NCBI GenBank assembly: GCA_013204555.1
Contig: JABMNO010000002.1
Span: 1 to 59,618, forward strand
Source of the DNA: Chloroflexota bacterium
GTDB taxonomy: Bacteria > Chloroflexota > Dehalococcoidia > Lucifugimonadales > Lucifugimonadaceae
DNA: 59,618 nt
Direction of reading: 5' to 3'
The position numbers were made by a program, and so were the translations under genes. The notes under the pieces are model-generated. The model ran no database searches, was not told the DNA's origin, and saw only the letters and a list, made by a program, of their open reading frames with translations. Each line of letters begins with the position of its first letter. The first letter of the stretch is position 1. Shown one piece after another: positions 9,743 to 18,375 of this stretch.

Positions 9743-10642
9743 CTAATCACGAAGTTCTTTTACCAAAACAATTCGTGCGAGGCATCTCAGGTTGAGCGAC
9801 GTCAAGGGATGATAAGTGGCAGCCCGTAGCAGGCTGCCCAGCGCAGATCTCCTTTGACCCAGCCTCGCCTCCCCCCGTGCCCGGCTTCTCAGCAACTCCG
9901 CCCGAGCTTTTTTATTGTGTTCCAGTTCAACAGCGAATTTATGGAACCAGATCTCAAACGCCTTTAGTTCAAGCGAAATACCAGCTCTTGTCATCATCGA
10001 AATCCTCGGGCCATCGTCGATCTCGGCGGTCACCAAATCTTCAGGAACATAGTCAACCTCAAAATCTCGACACATTCGCCGAATGAAGTCCCCGTCGTTT
10101 CCGCGTCGGAGTGACTCATCAAAACCACCTATTTGCTTTGCCGCACTCGCTCGCACCATCAACGTTGGGCATCCTCCCAGCCTCTGCGATCCGAGGACTT
10201 GATCAAACACTTTCCCGTGGAGCTCAGATCTTCGAGCGCCGACCTGGCGTCCACTTCCGTCAACAAACTCCATCCAGCAATAGACCATTCCCACCTCGGG
10301 ACCCGAGGTCTGAAATAGAGCCAACTGTTTCTGGATTTTGGCCGGAGCCCAGCGGTCATCGTCATCAAGAAACGCCAGATATTCTCCGGTCGCCCGTGCT
10401 ATTCCCGCGTTTCGGGCCGCTGACGCTCCAGAATTCGTTTCAAGTTGAAGCAGTGAAATCCTGCGGTCATCCAGTTCAGAAATAACGTTCTGAGGCGACG
10501 ACTCGGATGCATCATCAATGACAATTATTTCGAGGTTGGTATAAGTCTGCTCGATCGCACTCTGAATTGCTCGTCGGAGCCTCACTGGTCGGTCATGAGT
10601 GGGGATGATCACGCTAACCAGGGGCATGCGGTCCTGACTCAT
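9743..10642 (-). CDS. Family 2 glycosyltransferase
   Basis: This 299-residue GT2 enzyme has PLVSVIIPTHDRPVRLRRAI at the N terminus, VIDDASE, GASAARNAGIARATGEYLAF and the metal-binding FLDDDDRW motif. The C-terminal part after about residue 220 is basic and may dock to the membrane. The ATG start at 10642 overlaps the stop of the upstream GT2 by 4 bases (ATGA), so the two are translationally coupled. It likely transfers one residue of the repeat unit. Donor specificity cannot be read from sequence. Confidence 0.9.
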   Translation of the reverse strand: MSQDRMPLVSVIIPTHDRPVRLRRAIQSAIEQTYTNLEIIVIDDASESSPQNVISELDDRRISLLQLETNSGASAARNAGIARATGEYLAFLDDDDRWAPAKIQKQLALFQTSGPEVGMVYCWMEFVDGSGRQVGARRSELHGKVFDQVLGSQRLGGCPTLMVRASAAKQIGGFDESLRRGNDGDFIRRMCRDFEVDYVPEDLVTAEIDDGPRISMMTRAGISLELKAFEIWFHKFAVELEHNKKARAELLRSRARGEARLGQRRSALGSLLRAATYHPLTSLNLRCLARIVLVKELRD

Positions 10643-11526
10643 CTCCCCCCTCCTCCAAATAACCGGACGAGCAGATTGACATATCGAATCGCGGTGAGCG
10701 TCATCCGAACCTTCAATTTGTCTGTGAATGTGAGTTCATTTCGCCAACGACAATCATTCGGCATGGTCAGCGGAGGGAAAAAGTTCTTCCACGAAAAACT
10801 ACCGTGCTTTAGCTTCCCTTTTTTTAGGAGTGCCCGTTGGCCTCCAGCCACGCGGCGACTTTTCTTCACTATTTCGCCAAATGACGAACGCGCCGGGTGG
10901 TGGACAATTGCATCGCCCGCGAAGATCAGGCCCCCACCGGACGCGGTTAACCGTTGCCCAAACTCATAGTCCCCACCACTTTTTAGTTCGCTATCAAACC
11001 CCCCAAGTTCATCGGCGGTTCGCTTGAGCACGAAAAAGTTAGCGGTAGCCGAAAACCCAAGTTTCGTTGCGTACGTCTCTTGATCCAACTTGTTGGCAGA
11101 ATCCACAAACTCATAGGCATTCGCCCGACTCCCCCTGTAAGTAAACTCAATCTTCCCTGCTGCGCCGCACGCAGACGAGCCGCTCAGCGAAGCCACTCCC
11201 CTATCCAGCCAGCTCGGTGTGGGGACGCAATCAGAGTCGGTAAACGCGAGTATTTCCCCAACGGCCTCGCTTATGCCTTTATTACGAGCGGCGTAAGAAC
11301 CTTCTCGTAACTCCTTGAGAACCTTAAGGACAATTTCAGATTTTTCAGCGAATAGCGTAGCGACTTCAAATGTGCCATCGCTGGAGCCGTTGTCGACGAT
11401 GATGACTTCGTAGCGATGGTTGTCGTACGTCTGTACTGCCAGGGCCTCCAACAGCAGCGTGATTCCGTCGGCGTTGTTGAATACCGGCACAATCACTGAA
11501 ACAAAAGGGGAAGAATCTGCAGTCAA
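10639..11526 (-). CDS. Family 2 glycosyltransferase
   Basis: This 295-residue GT2 enzyme shows FVSVIVPVFNNADGITLLL, VIIVDNGSSDGT, YAARNKGISEAVGEILAF and the DxD-type TDSDC motif. It is the first gene of a three-GT2 unit read leftward; its stop overlaps the next start (ATGA). The 231-base gap to gmhA (11527-11757) is a divergent promoter region serving this unit and the heptose operon, although I see no clear consensus promoter in it. It should add a residue to the lipid-linked glycan at the inner face of the membrane. Confidence 0.9.
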   Translation of the reverse strand: MTADSSPFVSVIVPVFNNADGITLLLEALAVQTYDNHRYEVIIVDNGSSDGTFEVATLFAEKSEIVLKVLKELREGSYAARNKGISEAVGEILAFTDSDCVPTPSWLDRGVASLSGSSACGAAGKIEFTYRGSRANAYEFVDSANKLDQETYATKLGFSATANFFVLKRTADELGGFDSELKSGGDYEFGQRLTASGGGLIFAGDAIVHHPARSSFGEIVKKSRRVAGGQRALLKKGKLKHGSFSWKNFFPPLTMPNDCRWRNELTFTDKLKVRMTLTAIRYVNLLVRLFGGGGR

Positions 11527-11757
11527 TATTTTGGGGTGCCTGTCCGAGCGAGTTGCGGGGCTGATTACCGGATTCGAGCGTCCATTATTTCACTAGCGGG
11601 GTGTGCCGTTCCACTATGACATGAACCCGGAGCTAAATGGGCTCCAACCGGACCCGGCGCGCATGTTACGTTACATACCTGATTACGGCCCGATCTCATG
11701 CTCAAAGCAGAGTTCTTGCGGAGTAACGAAACACCGGTGACTGGTAAATAGGTATCA

Positions 11758-12339
11758 ATGACGGAATTTACTCCGAACATAGACTGGGATGATGCCGTCA
11801 AACGACGCGTCGACACGTTTAGCCAGATTCTTTCTGATGGTGTCGGGCGCTATGTTTCCGCCATCGAATCGGTTGTATCCACCCTTGAGTCCGGTGGGAA
11901 ACTTATCTTCTTTGGAAATGGTGGAAGTGCCGCAGAGGCTCAGCATATTGCAGCGGAATTTGTTGGCCACTTTGTGGCTTCACGCGGCCCGCTGCCAGCC
12001 CTAGCGCTTACTACAGATGCATCCGCGCTAACCGCGATTGGCAACGATTACTCATTCGACGAAATATATGCACGGCAAGTAAAAGCACTCGCTCAGCCGG
12101 GTGATTACGTTGTTGGATTCACCACGAGCGGAAGTTCGAAAAACGTCATTCGTGGATTGGAAGAAGCGTCATCTGGAGGCATCGCGAATGCCGCGTTTGT
12201 GGGCAGGAACCCAGGTCTTGCGGGCTCAGCAGCCAACGAGGTATTTACTGTGCCATCGGATGAAACTGCCGTGATTCAGGAGGTCCACCTCGCGATCTGG
12301 CACATGATCTGCGCTGAGGTGGACACGAGATTCGCTTGA
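11758..12339 (+). CDS. gmhA: Sedoheptulose-7-phosphate isomerase (SIS domain)
   Basis: This 193-residue protein has one SIS domain and the usual GmhA length. Visible motifs are GGKLIFFGNGGSAAEAQHIA with the His-Glu metal-site region AEAQHIAAEF, then GFTTSGSSKNVI for phosphate binding, and IQEVHLAIWH near the C terminus. GmhA converts sedoheptulose 7-phosphate to D-glycero-D-manno-heptose 7-phosphate, the first step of heptose synthesis. ATG start. Its TGA stop overlaps the TTG start of gmhB in a TTGA tetranucleotide. It begins a long + strand operon reaching at least 23936. The split transketolase at 18376-20182 could supply its substrate. Confidence 0.93.
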   Translation: MTEFTPNIDWDDAVKRRVDTFSQILSDGVGRYVSAIESVVSTLESGGKLIFFGNGGSAAEAQHIAAEFVGHFVASRGPLPALALTTDASALTAIGNDYSFDEIYARQVKALAQPGDYVVGFTTSGSSKNVIRGLEEASSGGIANAAFVGRNPGLAGSAANEVFTVPSDETAVIQEVHLAIWHMICAEVDTRFA

Positions 12340-12956
12340 GTCACGAGAACTTCTCACATAATGAATCACCAACTAACCATCTACCGAAACGGATTGCGTT
12401 GGTACTCGTTGATCGTGACGGGACGTTAATAGAACGAGTCGATTACCTGTCAGATCCCAATCAAGTGAAACTGTTCCCAGGAACCATCCCATCGCTTCGA
12501 ACGTTTGCGAAACTCGGACTCAGGGTAGCGGTAATCACGAATCAATCTGGGATAGGCCGCGGACTGTATTCAGACTCCGATATGAACGCCGTCAACGACC
12601 GAATGCTCGCTCTATTCCAAGCCGAGGGAGTCGGTGTAGATGGGATTTTTTACTGTCCACACACTCCTGATGAGCACTGTTCCTGTCGCAAACCAGGCAC
12701 TGGACTCGCCCAAAATGCTGCCGATCAGCTTGGTTTCGATGTGGAGCACACGGTAGTTATCGGCGATAATATTTCAGATATCGAAATGGGATGGCAGATC
12801 GGCGTCCCTTCGATTCTGGTGCAAACGGGCCTCGGGAATGAATTTAAAGATCAGGTGAAATTGGCGGGTGGAATAGTGGTCGCCGATATCCTGCAGGCTG
12901 CACTTCAAATTGAAAAAATGATTACCAGTACTAGCATGGAGTCCCCGGACGCTTGA
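12336..12956 (+). CDS. gmhB: D-glycero-D-manno-heptose-1,7-bisphosphate 7-phosphatase (HAD family)
   Basis: This 206-residue HAD-IIIA phosphatase shows the nucleophile motif LVDRDGTLIE, then VITNQSGIGRG and the zinc site YCPHTPDEHCSCRKP, which is typical of GmhB. The later acidic motif is VIGDNISDIEMG. It removes the 7-phosphate of heptose 1,7-bisphosphate to leave heptose 1-phosphate for nucleotide activation. The start is TTG inside the TTGA overlap with gmhA, and its own stop overlaps the next gene by another TTGA, so three genes are translationally coupled. An N-terminal leader of about 20 residues precedes the fold; a later start is possible but would break the coupling. Confidence 0.92.
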   Translation: MSHENFSHNESPTNHLPKRIALVLVDRDGTLIERVDYLSDPNQVKLFPGTIPSLRTFAKLGLRVAVITNQSGIGRGLYSDSDMNAVNDRMLALFQAEGVGVDGIFYCPHTPDEHCSCRKPGTGLAQNAADQLGFDVEHTVVIGDNISDIEMGWQIGVPSILVQTGLGNEFKDQVKLAGGIVVADILQAALQIEKMITSTSMESPDA

Positions 12957-13471
12957 GTGAAACACTAAAGGTTGAAAAAACTTCAATTGAGGGGCCGCTC
13001 CTCATTACACCTCCCACCAACTTTCAAGATTTTCGCGGCTCCTATGTAGAGCTATATAACGAAGAGATATTCAAGGCCGCTGGAATTGACGTTGAGTTCG
13101 TTCAGGATGATATTTCAACATCATCAAAACACGTCCTCAGGGGAATCCACGGCGATCGAAACACCTGGAAACTCGTATCGTGCCTCTACGGGAGCTTCTA
13201 TCTCGTCGTAGCCGATTGCAACGAGGGATCGTCCCAGTACCATCAGTGGGAAGCATTTACGCTCTCAGACACAAACCGGCTGCAAGTCTTGATCCCCCCC
13301 GGATTTGGAAACGGGCACTTGGTGCTATCAGACTCCGCAATATTTCACTACAAGCAGTCGACCTACTACGATCGGGCGTCCCAGTTCACTTACGCGTGGA
13401 ATAGTCCTGAACTGAACCTGTGGTGGCCGGTCAAGAATCCGATCGTATCGCAACGCGACGAAGGCATTTGA
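12953..13471 (+). CDS. dTDP-4-dehydrorhamnose 3,5-epimerase-like cupin (putative GDP-6-deoxy-4-keto-heptose epimerase)
   Basis: This 172-residue RmlC-fold cupin contains FQDFRGSYVELYNEEIF, then HVLRGIHGDRNTWKLVSCLYG with the catalytic-type His, IPPGFGNGHLVLSDSAIFHYKQSTYY, and a C-terminal LWWPVKNPIVSQRD. RmlC enzymes epimerise C3 and/or C5 of 4-keto-6-deoxy sugars. Between gmhB and a GDP-sugar 4,6-dehydratase-like gene, the substrate here is more likely a GDP-4-keto-6-deoxyheptose than dTDP-rhamnose. It differs clearly from the two RmlC-like proteins at 36446 and 44190. TTG start in a TTGA overlap with gmhB. Confidence 0.85.
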   Translation: MSETLKVEKTSIEGPLLITPPTNFQDFRGSYVELYNEEIFKAAGIDVEFVQDDISTSSKHVLRGIHGDRNTWKLVSCLYGSFYLVVADCNEGSSQYHQWEAFTLSDTNRLQVLIPPGFGNGHLVLSDSAIFHYKQSTYYDRASQFTYAWNSPELNLWWPVKNPIVSQRDEGI

Positions 13472-13520
13472 TGCCGGAGAGCGACGCGCACAACAAACTC
13501 AACAAGGCATCAACCGTTCG

Positions 13521-14510
13521 ATGAGAGTACTCATAACCGGAATCACGGGATTCGTAGGCAGTCATCTGGCTGACTACCTTCTTGCTGAACATTCCGATGT
13601 CGAAATTCACGGGACCAAACGCTGGCGCAGTCCAGGAGACAACGTTAGACACCTCCCGGACACGGTTCGGCTGCACAATTGTGATCTGCGGGATCTCGCG
13701 AGCCTGATTACTGTGTTTGAGGAAGTAAAGCCGGACATCATCTTCCACCTGGCTGCCCAATCGTATGTGCAGACCAGTTTCACGGCGCCAGCAGATACGT
13801 TGGAAACCAACGTGGTCGGGACGTCCAACCTCCTTGAAGCGGTTCGAATCACCAAAATCGACCCCGTGATCCATATCTGCAGTTCATCAGAGGTCTACGG
13901 ACAGGTCTCTAAAGAAGACATCCCAATCGTGGAAGACACGCCACTACGGCCTGTAAGCCCGTACGCGGTCAGCAAGGTCGGCGAAGACATGCTGGCTTAC
14001 ATGTACTTCAAGGCCTACGGGATAAAGACGATTCGAAGTCGTATGTTCACCCACAGCGGCCCCCGCAGAGGTGACGTATTTGTTGATTCCGCATTTTCTC
14101 TGCAGGTTGCAAGAATTGAAGCTGGCGTTCAGGACCCGGTGTTGAAGGTCGGAAATTTGGATTCGGTCAGAACCTTCTGTGATGTACGTGACACAGTTCG
14201 CGCATACTGGTTGTTGGCAAACAAATGCCCACCCGGCGAGGTTTACAACATCGGCGGATCATCCACAATGACCATTCGGGAGATGCTGGACATGCTCCTT
14301 GAGATGACCGACCGGAAGAGCGATATTGAAGTAAAGATAGACCCGTCATTACTTCGCCCCGCAGACGTGACATTGCAGATTCCGTCGTTCCAAAAGTTCC
14401 AGGATGCCACTGAATGGGTCCCGGTGATCCCGTACGAACAAACGCTTAAAGATATGCTCGACTACTGGAGAGACGATTTAAAAAGAAACGCCGGTGGACG
14501 CGGTGACTAG
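13521..14510 (+). CDS. GDP-mannose/GDP-heptose 4,6-dehydratase-like SDR
   Basis: This 329-residue extended SDR has an NAD motif GITGFVGSH (residues 7-15), FHLAAQSYVQTSF, CSSSEVYG for the catalytic Ser, and SPYAVSKVGED for the Tyr-Lys pair. The stretch FTHSGPRRGDVFVDSAF matches the substrate loop of the Gmd/Rmd-type GDP-sugar branch, not the dTDP-glucose branch. Given the adjacent heptose genes, I infer 4,6-dehydration of GDP-D-glycero-D-manno-heptose to the 4-keto-6-deoxy form, as in 6-deoxyheptose pathways. ATG start; 49 bases after the epimerase and 20 bases before the E1 alpha gene. Confidence 0.85.
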   Translation: MRVLITGITGFVGSHLADYLLAEHSDVEIHGTKRWRSPGDNVRHLPDTVRLHNCDLRDLASLITVFEEVKPDIIFHLAAQSYVQTSFTAPADTLETNVVGTSNLLEAVRITKIDPVIHICSSSEVYGQVSKEDIPIVEDTPLRPVSPYAVSKVGEDMLAYMYFKAYGIKTIRSRMFTHSGPRRGDVFVDSAFSLQVARIEAGVQDPVLKVGNLDSVRTFCDVRDTVRAYWLLANKCPPGEVYNIGGSSTMTIREMLDMLLEMTDRKSDIEVKIDPSLLRPADVTLQIPSFQKFQDATEWVPVIPYEQTLKDMLDYWRDDLKRNAGGRGD

Positions 14511-14530
14511 ATCAAAAGGGTGTTTTCATA

Positions 14531-15481
14531 TTGCCTGATCCTGAAGTGATTCAAGACCTGTACCGCTCTATGCTGAGAATTAGAGGCGTTGAGCAACGCA
14601 TCTCAGATATTTACTGGGATGACAAGATCAAAAGCCCGGTTCATCTCTCTATTGGTCAGGAGGCCGTGGCAGCAGGAGTTTGCCAGACCCTTGAACCAAA
14701 GGACGTGGTTTTCGGCACGTATCGTGGCCATCACGTCTACCTGGCTAAGGGTGGGGATATGAACGCCATGGTCGCCGAGCTATATGGAAAGGTCACCGGG
14801 TGTGCTCGAGGGAAAGGTGGCTCCATGCACCTGATTGACCTTGAGCACGGAGTCAGCGGCACGTCAGCAGTGGTTGGGACGACCATAGCCAATGCCGTTG
14901 GTGCTGCCTATGCGTCCAAGTTGAAGAAAATGGGCATCGTTATCGTGGTCTTCTTCGGAGATGGCGCCGTGGACGAGGGCGTTTACCACGAGAGCCTCAA
15001 CTTCGCGGCTCTCAAGAATCTGCCGATCGTATTTATCTGTGAGAACAATGGATACGCCGTTCACTCTCCGATCCTCAGCCGGCGCAACTCCGACAATATC
15101 TGTGAGCACGCCCGCGTGTACGGGGTGACTGCCGAGCGCATTGAAGGCAACGACGTCATTGCGATCAACGAGCGAGTTGGAAAAGCGGTTGCAGCGATTC
15201 GCAGCGGCGAATCCGGACCTCATCTCCTCGAAATCATGACGTATCGCTGGATGGAACATGTCGGCCCGGGCGAGGACTTCAACCTGGGCTATCGCACGCC
15301 AGATGAGCGAGCGCCGTGGACCGATAGTGATCAGATAGACGGCCTCAGGGGCCAAATCGCAGATGATGTCGTAACAAGAATTGATGCAGAGGTTTTGGCA
15401 GAAATAGACGCTGCATTCGAGTTCGCCGAGAACAGCCCATTCCCAGAGCCAGAAGAGCTTTACGCGCATGTCTACGGATAA
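14531..15481 (+). CDS. ThDP-dependent 2-oxoacid dehydrogenase E1 alpha-like subunit
   Basis: This 316-residue protein belongs to the PDH/acetoin dehydrogenase E1 alpha family. Motifs include YRGHHVYLAKGGD, GKGGSMHL, and the ThDP/Mg motif GDGAVDEG (Gly143-Asp144-Gly145) ending at ENNGYAVHSP. The family normally decarboxylates a 2-oxoacid on thiamine diphosphate together with the beta subunit. No lipoyl E2 or E3 is present here, so the activated acyl carbanion may instead be transferred to a sugar carbonyl. AviB1/AviB2 and aldgarose enzymes of antibiotic clusters are known precedents for E1-type proteins making two-carbon sugar branches. TTG start. The E1 beta gene begins 14 bases inside this one. 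Confidence 0.9.
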   Translation: MPDPEVIQDLYRSMLRIRGVEQRISDIYWDDKIKSPVHLSIGQEAVAAGVCQTLEPKDVVFGTYRGHHVYLAKGGDMNAMVAELYGKVTGCARGKGGSMHLIDLEHGVSGTSAVVGTTIANAVGAAYASKLKKMGIVIVVFFGDGAVDEGVYHESLNFAALKNLPIVFICENNGYAVHSPILSRRNSDNICEHARVYGVTAERIEGNDVIAINERVGKAVAAIRSGESGPHLLEIMTYRWMEHVGPGEDFNLGYRTPDERAPWTDSDQIDGLRGQIADDVVTRIDAEVLAEIDAAFEFAENSPFPEPEELYAHVYG

Positions 15482-16532
15482 CACCGACACGAATCAGCGC
15501 ATCCTCACGTACCCGGAGGCAGTTCGCGAGGCGACGCTTCAGGAGATGGAACGAGACGACGGCGTTATTGTCATGGGAATCGGCGTAGACGACCCCAAAG
15601 CGATCTACGGAACGACGGCCGGTCTTCAAGAGCGATTCGGCGAAGATCGAGTGTTTGATACCCCGCTCTCCGAAGACGGAATGACTGGAATGGCCATAGG
15701 CGCAGCACAGATGGGCCTGCGGCCAATTCACGTGCACATTCGCATGGATTTTGTACTTCTCGCGATGAACCAGCTAATCAACGTTGCCGCAAAGAACCTC
15801 TACACATTCGGTGGGGCCGCGCCTGTTCCGATAGTTGTTCGTTCCTACATTGGCCGAAGCTGGGGACAGGGACCCCAACATTCGCAGGCCCTTCACTCGA
15901 TGTTCATGCACGTCCCTGGTCTGCGCGTTGTCGCACCTTCCAATCCTTACGATGCAAAAGGGGCGCTGATAGCGAGCATTCGGGACAACAACCCTGTGAT
16001 GTTTGTTGAGCACAGGTTGCTTTCGGACTCGACAAGCCACGTACCTGAAGAGCCCTACGCCCTGCCATTCGGTAAAGCGCGTGTGCAGCAACAGGGATCT
16101 GACATCACGATTATTGGCATTTCCTATATGGCTGTTGAGGCTTATCGAGCGGCTCAATACTTAAAAGAGGTCGGCGTATCTGCCGAGGTGATTGATCCCG
16201 TTTCACTGAGTCCGTTGGATCTTGAGACGATTCTAGCTTCGGTGGCGAAAACCGGGCGACTGCTGGTCGTCGATAACGGTTGGCTTACTTGCGGCGCTAG
16301 CGCCGAGATTCTCGCGTCCGTTGCTGAGAACGTGGAAAGTCCGGTTTCGCTCAAGCGAATGGGATTCGCTCCCGTGACCTGCCCAACTACGCCTGGCCTT
16401 GAACAAGGCTTCTACCCAAATGCCCAGACGATAGCGGTTATGGCCAACCAGATGGTGCAGGGAAAATCGGCAGACTGGGTTCCGGACGAGATCGGAGCCA
16501 CCGAGGCGACTGAGTTCCGCGGGCCGTTCTGA
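15468..16532 (+). CDS. ThDP-dependent 2-oxoacid dehydrogenase E1 beta-like subunit
   Basis: This 354-residue protein has the E1 beta layout: a pyrimidine-binding domain with FDTPLSEDGMTGMAIGAAQMG, RSYIGRSWGQGPQHSQALHSMF and VVAPSNPYDAKGALIASI, then a C-terminal transketolase-type domain with AEVIDPVSLSPLD and LLVVDNGWLTCG. It should form an alpha2beta2 enzyme with the preceding subunit; the ATG lies 14 bases inside that gene, which favours equimolar synthesis. The glutamate of LSEDG is positioned as the ThDP-activating residue. No E2/E3 partner is encoded in the window. It acts in the cytoplasm, and the acceptor is inferred to be a keto-sugar nucleotide. Confidence 0.9.
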   Translation: MSTDNTDTNQRILTYPEAVREATLQEMERDDGVIVMGIGVDDPKAIYGTTAGLQERFGEDRVFDTPLSEDGMTGMAIGAAQMGLRPIHVHIRMDFVLLAMNQLINVAAKNLYTFGGAAPVPIVVRSYIGRSWGQGPQHSQALHSMFMHVPGLRVVAPSNPYDAKGALIASIRDNNPVMFVEHRLLSDSTSHVPEEPYALPFGKARVQQQGSDITIIGISYMAVEAYRAAQYLKEVGVSAEVIDPVSLSPLDLETILASVAKTGRLLVVDNGWLTCGASAEILASVAENVESPVSLKRMGFAPVTCPTTPGLEQGFYPNAQTIAVMANQMVQGKSADWVPDEIGATEATEFRGPF

Positions 16533-16533
16533 G

Positions 16534-16560
16534 TTTTCCGGTCAATTGAGTATCTATAAT
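16534..16560 (+). promoter_or_regulatory. Possible internal promoter before the acetolactate-synthase-like gene
   Basis: A perfect -10 hexamer TATAAT sits at 16555-16560 in the 115-base gap after E1 beta. The only upstream match is a poor TTTTCC at 16534-16539 with a 15-base spacer. It could give separate expression of the next thiamine enzymes, but the evidence is one hexamer in an AT-richer gap. Confidence 0.25.
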
Positions 16561-16647
16561 TAGAGAAGGCGCGATTTGCGAGATGCGAATCGCGTGTCGC
16601 AGTAGTTTCGATTCAATATCAGGCAGCAATTTGATGGTCACAATACT

Positions 16648-18363
16648 TTGGTAGCTCTCTCGGATTACATAGCGCAGTTTTTGCTTGGGAAAGGAGTGAA
16701 GGAGATCTTCATGCTGACCGGCAACGGCTCTATGTACATGAACGACGCTATCTCTAGATCCGGCCTTAAATACTTTTGCGCCCGCAACGAGGCCGCTGCG
16801 CCAATGATGGCGGAGGCATATGCGCGAGTGAAGCAGTCGCTCGGCGCCGTGTGCGTGACGAGTGGGCCGGGTTCTACGAACGCCATTCCGGGACTTGCGG
16901 AAGCCTGGGTGGACGCAGCGCCGATTATGGTGCTATCTGGTCAAGTGCAACGGGATCACACGACGCTTAACGCCGGGTTGAAAGACCTGCGATCTTTTGG
17001 GACACAAGAGATCAACGTGATTCCAATAGTTGAACCTCTCACCAAATACGCGGTGATGGTCAACGAGCCAGAATCAATCCGCTACCATCTCGAAAAAGCC
17101 TACTATCTCGCAAATGAGGGAAGGCCCGGCCCGGTTTGGCTCGACATACCGATGGACATTCAGTATGCCGACATCGACCCTGAAACCCTCGATGGCTTCA
17201 CTCCTGACGATCCTCTGCGTTTCGAACCTGCCCAGACTGGGAAGTATGTCGATCAGATTATTGATCTGATGAAACAGGCCCGACGGCCACTTGTCATCGC
17301 CGGGAACGGAATTCGCCAGGGAAACGCTCAGGACGATCTGATGAAGTTTCTGGATGGCAGTGGCATCCCCGTGATCTTCTCTCGTCTTGGACAAGATCTC
17401 ATGCCGTTCTCTCACCCACTGAACATGGGCCAGGCTGGTATCAAGGGCTCCAAGTACTGTACCGCCATCATGAAACAGGCTGATCTGGTGATCACGTTCG
17501 GCTGTCGGCTCTCTGTACAGCTCGTTGGTCACAAGATGGATGCGTTTTCCGATGACGCCAAAGTAGTGATGGTGGACCTCCTGCGAGACGAACTCGATAA
17601 GCCAGGGGTCCCGATATCCCATCCCATGCATGCCGATGTGAAAGAAGTACTGACCGGCCTCAATCAGCATTCGAATATCCACGAGCATCCAAACTGGAAC
17701 GAATGGGCCGAATCCTGCGCCGAGCTAAAGACGAGTAACCCGATGGTCACGCCTGAGTATCTCCGTGACCCCATTGATCTCTACTACTTCATGAGCAGAC
17801 TCGATGCGATCTCGGACGAGCATCACCTGTTTGTGACAGATGCTGGCTCGAACTACTACATTGGTGGGCAGGTGCTCCATTTTGAATACGGACAGCGCGA
17901 GATTACGTCTGGCACCTTCGCCGCCATGGGGCTCAGCATTCCTCTGGCTATCGGTTCAGCAATTGCGGCGCCAAATTCACAGATCCTCGCCGTGACGGGA
18001 GACGGATCGCTTGAGCTGAACGTTCAAGAGTTGAAGACCATGTCTCATTATGGCCTCAACATAAAACTTTTCGTCATCAACAACGGCGGCTACGTTTCTA
18101 TGAGGAACTGGCAGGACGGATTCTTTGAAGGTCGCCGAATTGAGGGCGAAGAAGCGACTGGATCAGGCACGCTAAACTTGGAAAAAGTGGCAGCGGCATT
18201 TGACGTTGAGTTCACCCGAATTGAGGGTTGGAAGAACGTTGACGATGCTCTGGCGCAGGTTCTTTCAACGGACCATCCTGAGTTCGTAGAAGTGGTTTGC
18301 AATCCCGAACAAAAGATAGTTGAGCCGATGGCCGATTTGTCGTTTGACGTATCGAGGGCATAG
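16648..18363 (+). CDS. Acetolactate-synthase-like ThDP enzyme (YerE-type candidate)
   Basis: This 571-residue protein has the three-domain acetolactate synthase/pyruvate oxidase fold. The activating glutamate is Glu48 in CARNEAAAPMMAEAYAR, followed by TSGPGSTNAIPGLAEAWVD. The ThDP/Mg motif begins GDGSLELNVQEL (Gly451-Ser454) and ends NNGGYVSMRNWQDGFF. The length equals the family norm. It could form acetolactate-type products, but housekeeping synthase genes (IlvN, IlvC) are absent. The context of nucleotide-sugar genes recalls YerE, which attaches an acetyl unit from pyruvate to a CDP-keto-sugar. The start is TTG at 16648, since an upstream ATG at 16634 is stopped at once. It lies 12 bases before the split transketolase. 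Confidence 0.88.
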   Translation: MVALSDYIAQFLLGKGVKEIFMLTGNGSMYMNDAISRSGLKYFCARNEAAAPMMAEAYARVKQSLGAVCVTSGPGSTNAIPGLAEAWVDAAPIMVLSGQVQRDHTTLNAGLKDLRSFGTQEINVIPIVEPLTKYAVMVNEPESIRYHLEKAYYLANEGRPGPVWLDIPMDIQYADIDPETLDGFTPDDPLRFEPAQTGKYVDQIIDLMKQARRPLVIAGNGIRQGNAQDDLMKFLDGSGIPVIFSRLGQDLMPFSHPLNMGQAGIKGSKYCTAIMKQADLVITFGCRLSVQLVGHKMDAFSDDAKVVMVDLLRDELDKPGVPISHPMHADVKEVLTGLNQHSNIHEHPNWNEWAESCAELKTSNPMVTPEYLRDPIDLYYFMSRLDAISDEHHLFVTDAGSNYYIGGQVLHFEYGQREITSGTFAAMGLSIPLAIGSAIAAPNSQILAVTGDGSLELNVQELKTMSHYGLNIKLFVINNGGYVSMRNWQDGFFEGRRIEGEEATGSGTLNLEKVAAAFDVEFTRIEGWKNVDDALAQVLSTDHPEFVEVVCNPEQKIVEPMADLSFDVSRA

Positions 18364-18375
18364 TTCAAAGCTGAT

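Noticed and set aside
13431..13874. 147-codon frame on the - strand
   Set aside because: Antisense of the GDP-sugar dehydratase-like gene; no motif.
14864..15490. 208-codon frame on the - strand
   Set aside because: It is the antisense of the E1 alpha gene with no recognisable motif; the + strand protein is unambiguous.
17074..17688. 204-codon frame on the - strand
   Set aside because: Antisense of the acetolactate-synthase-like gene; no motif.
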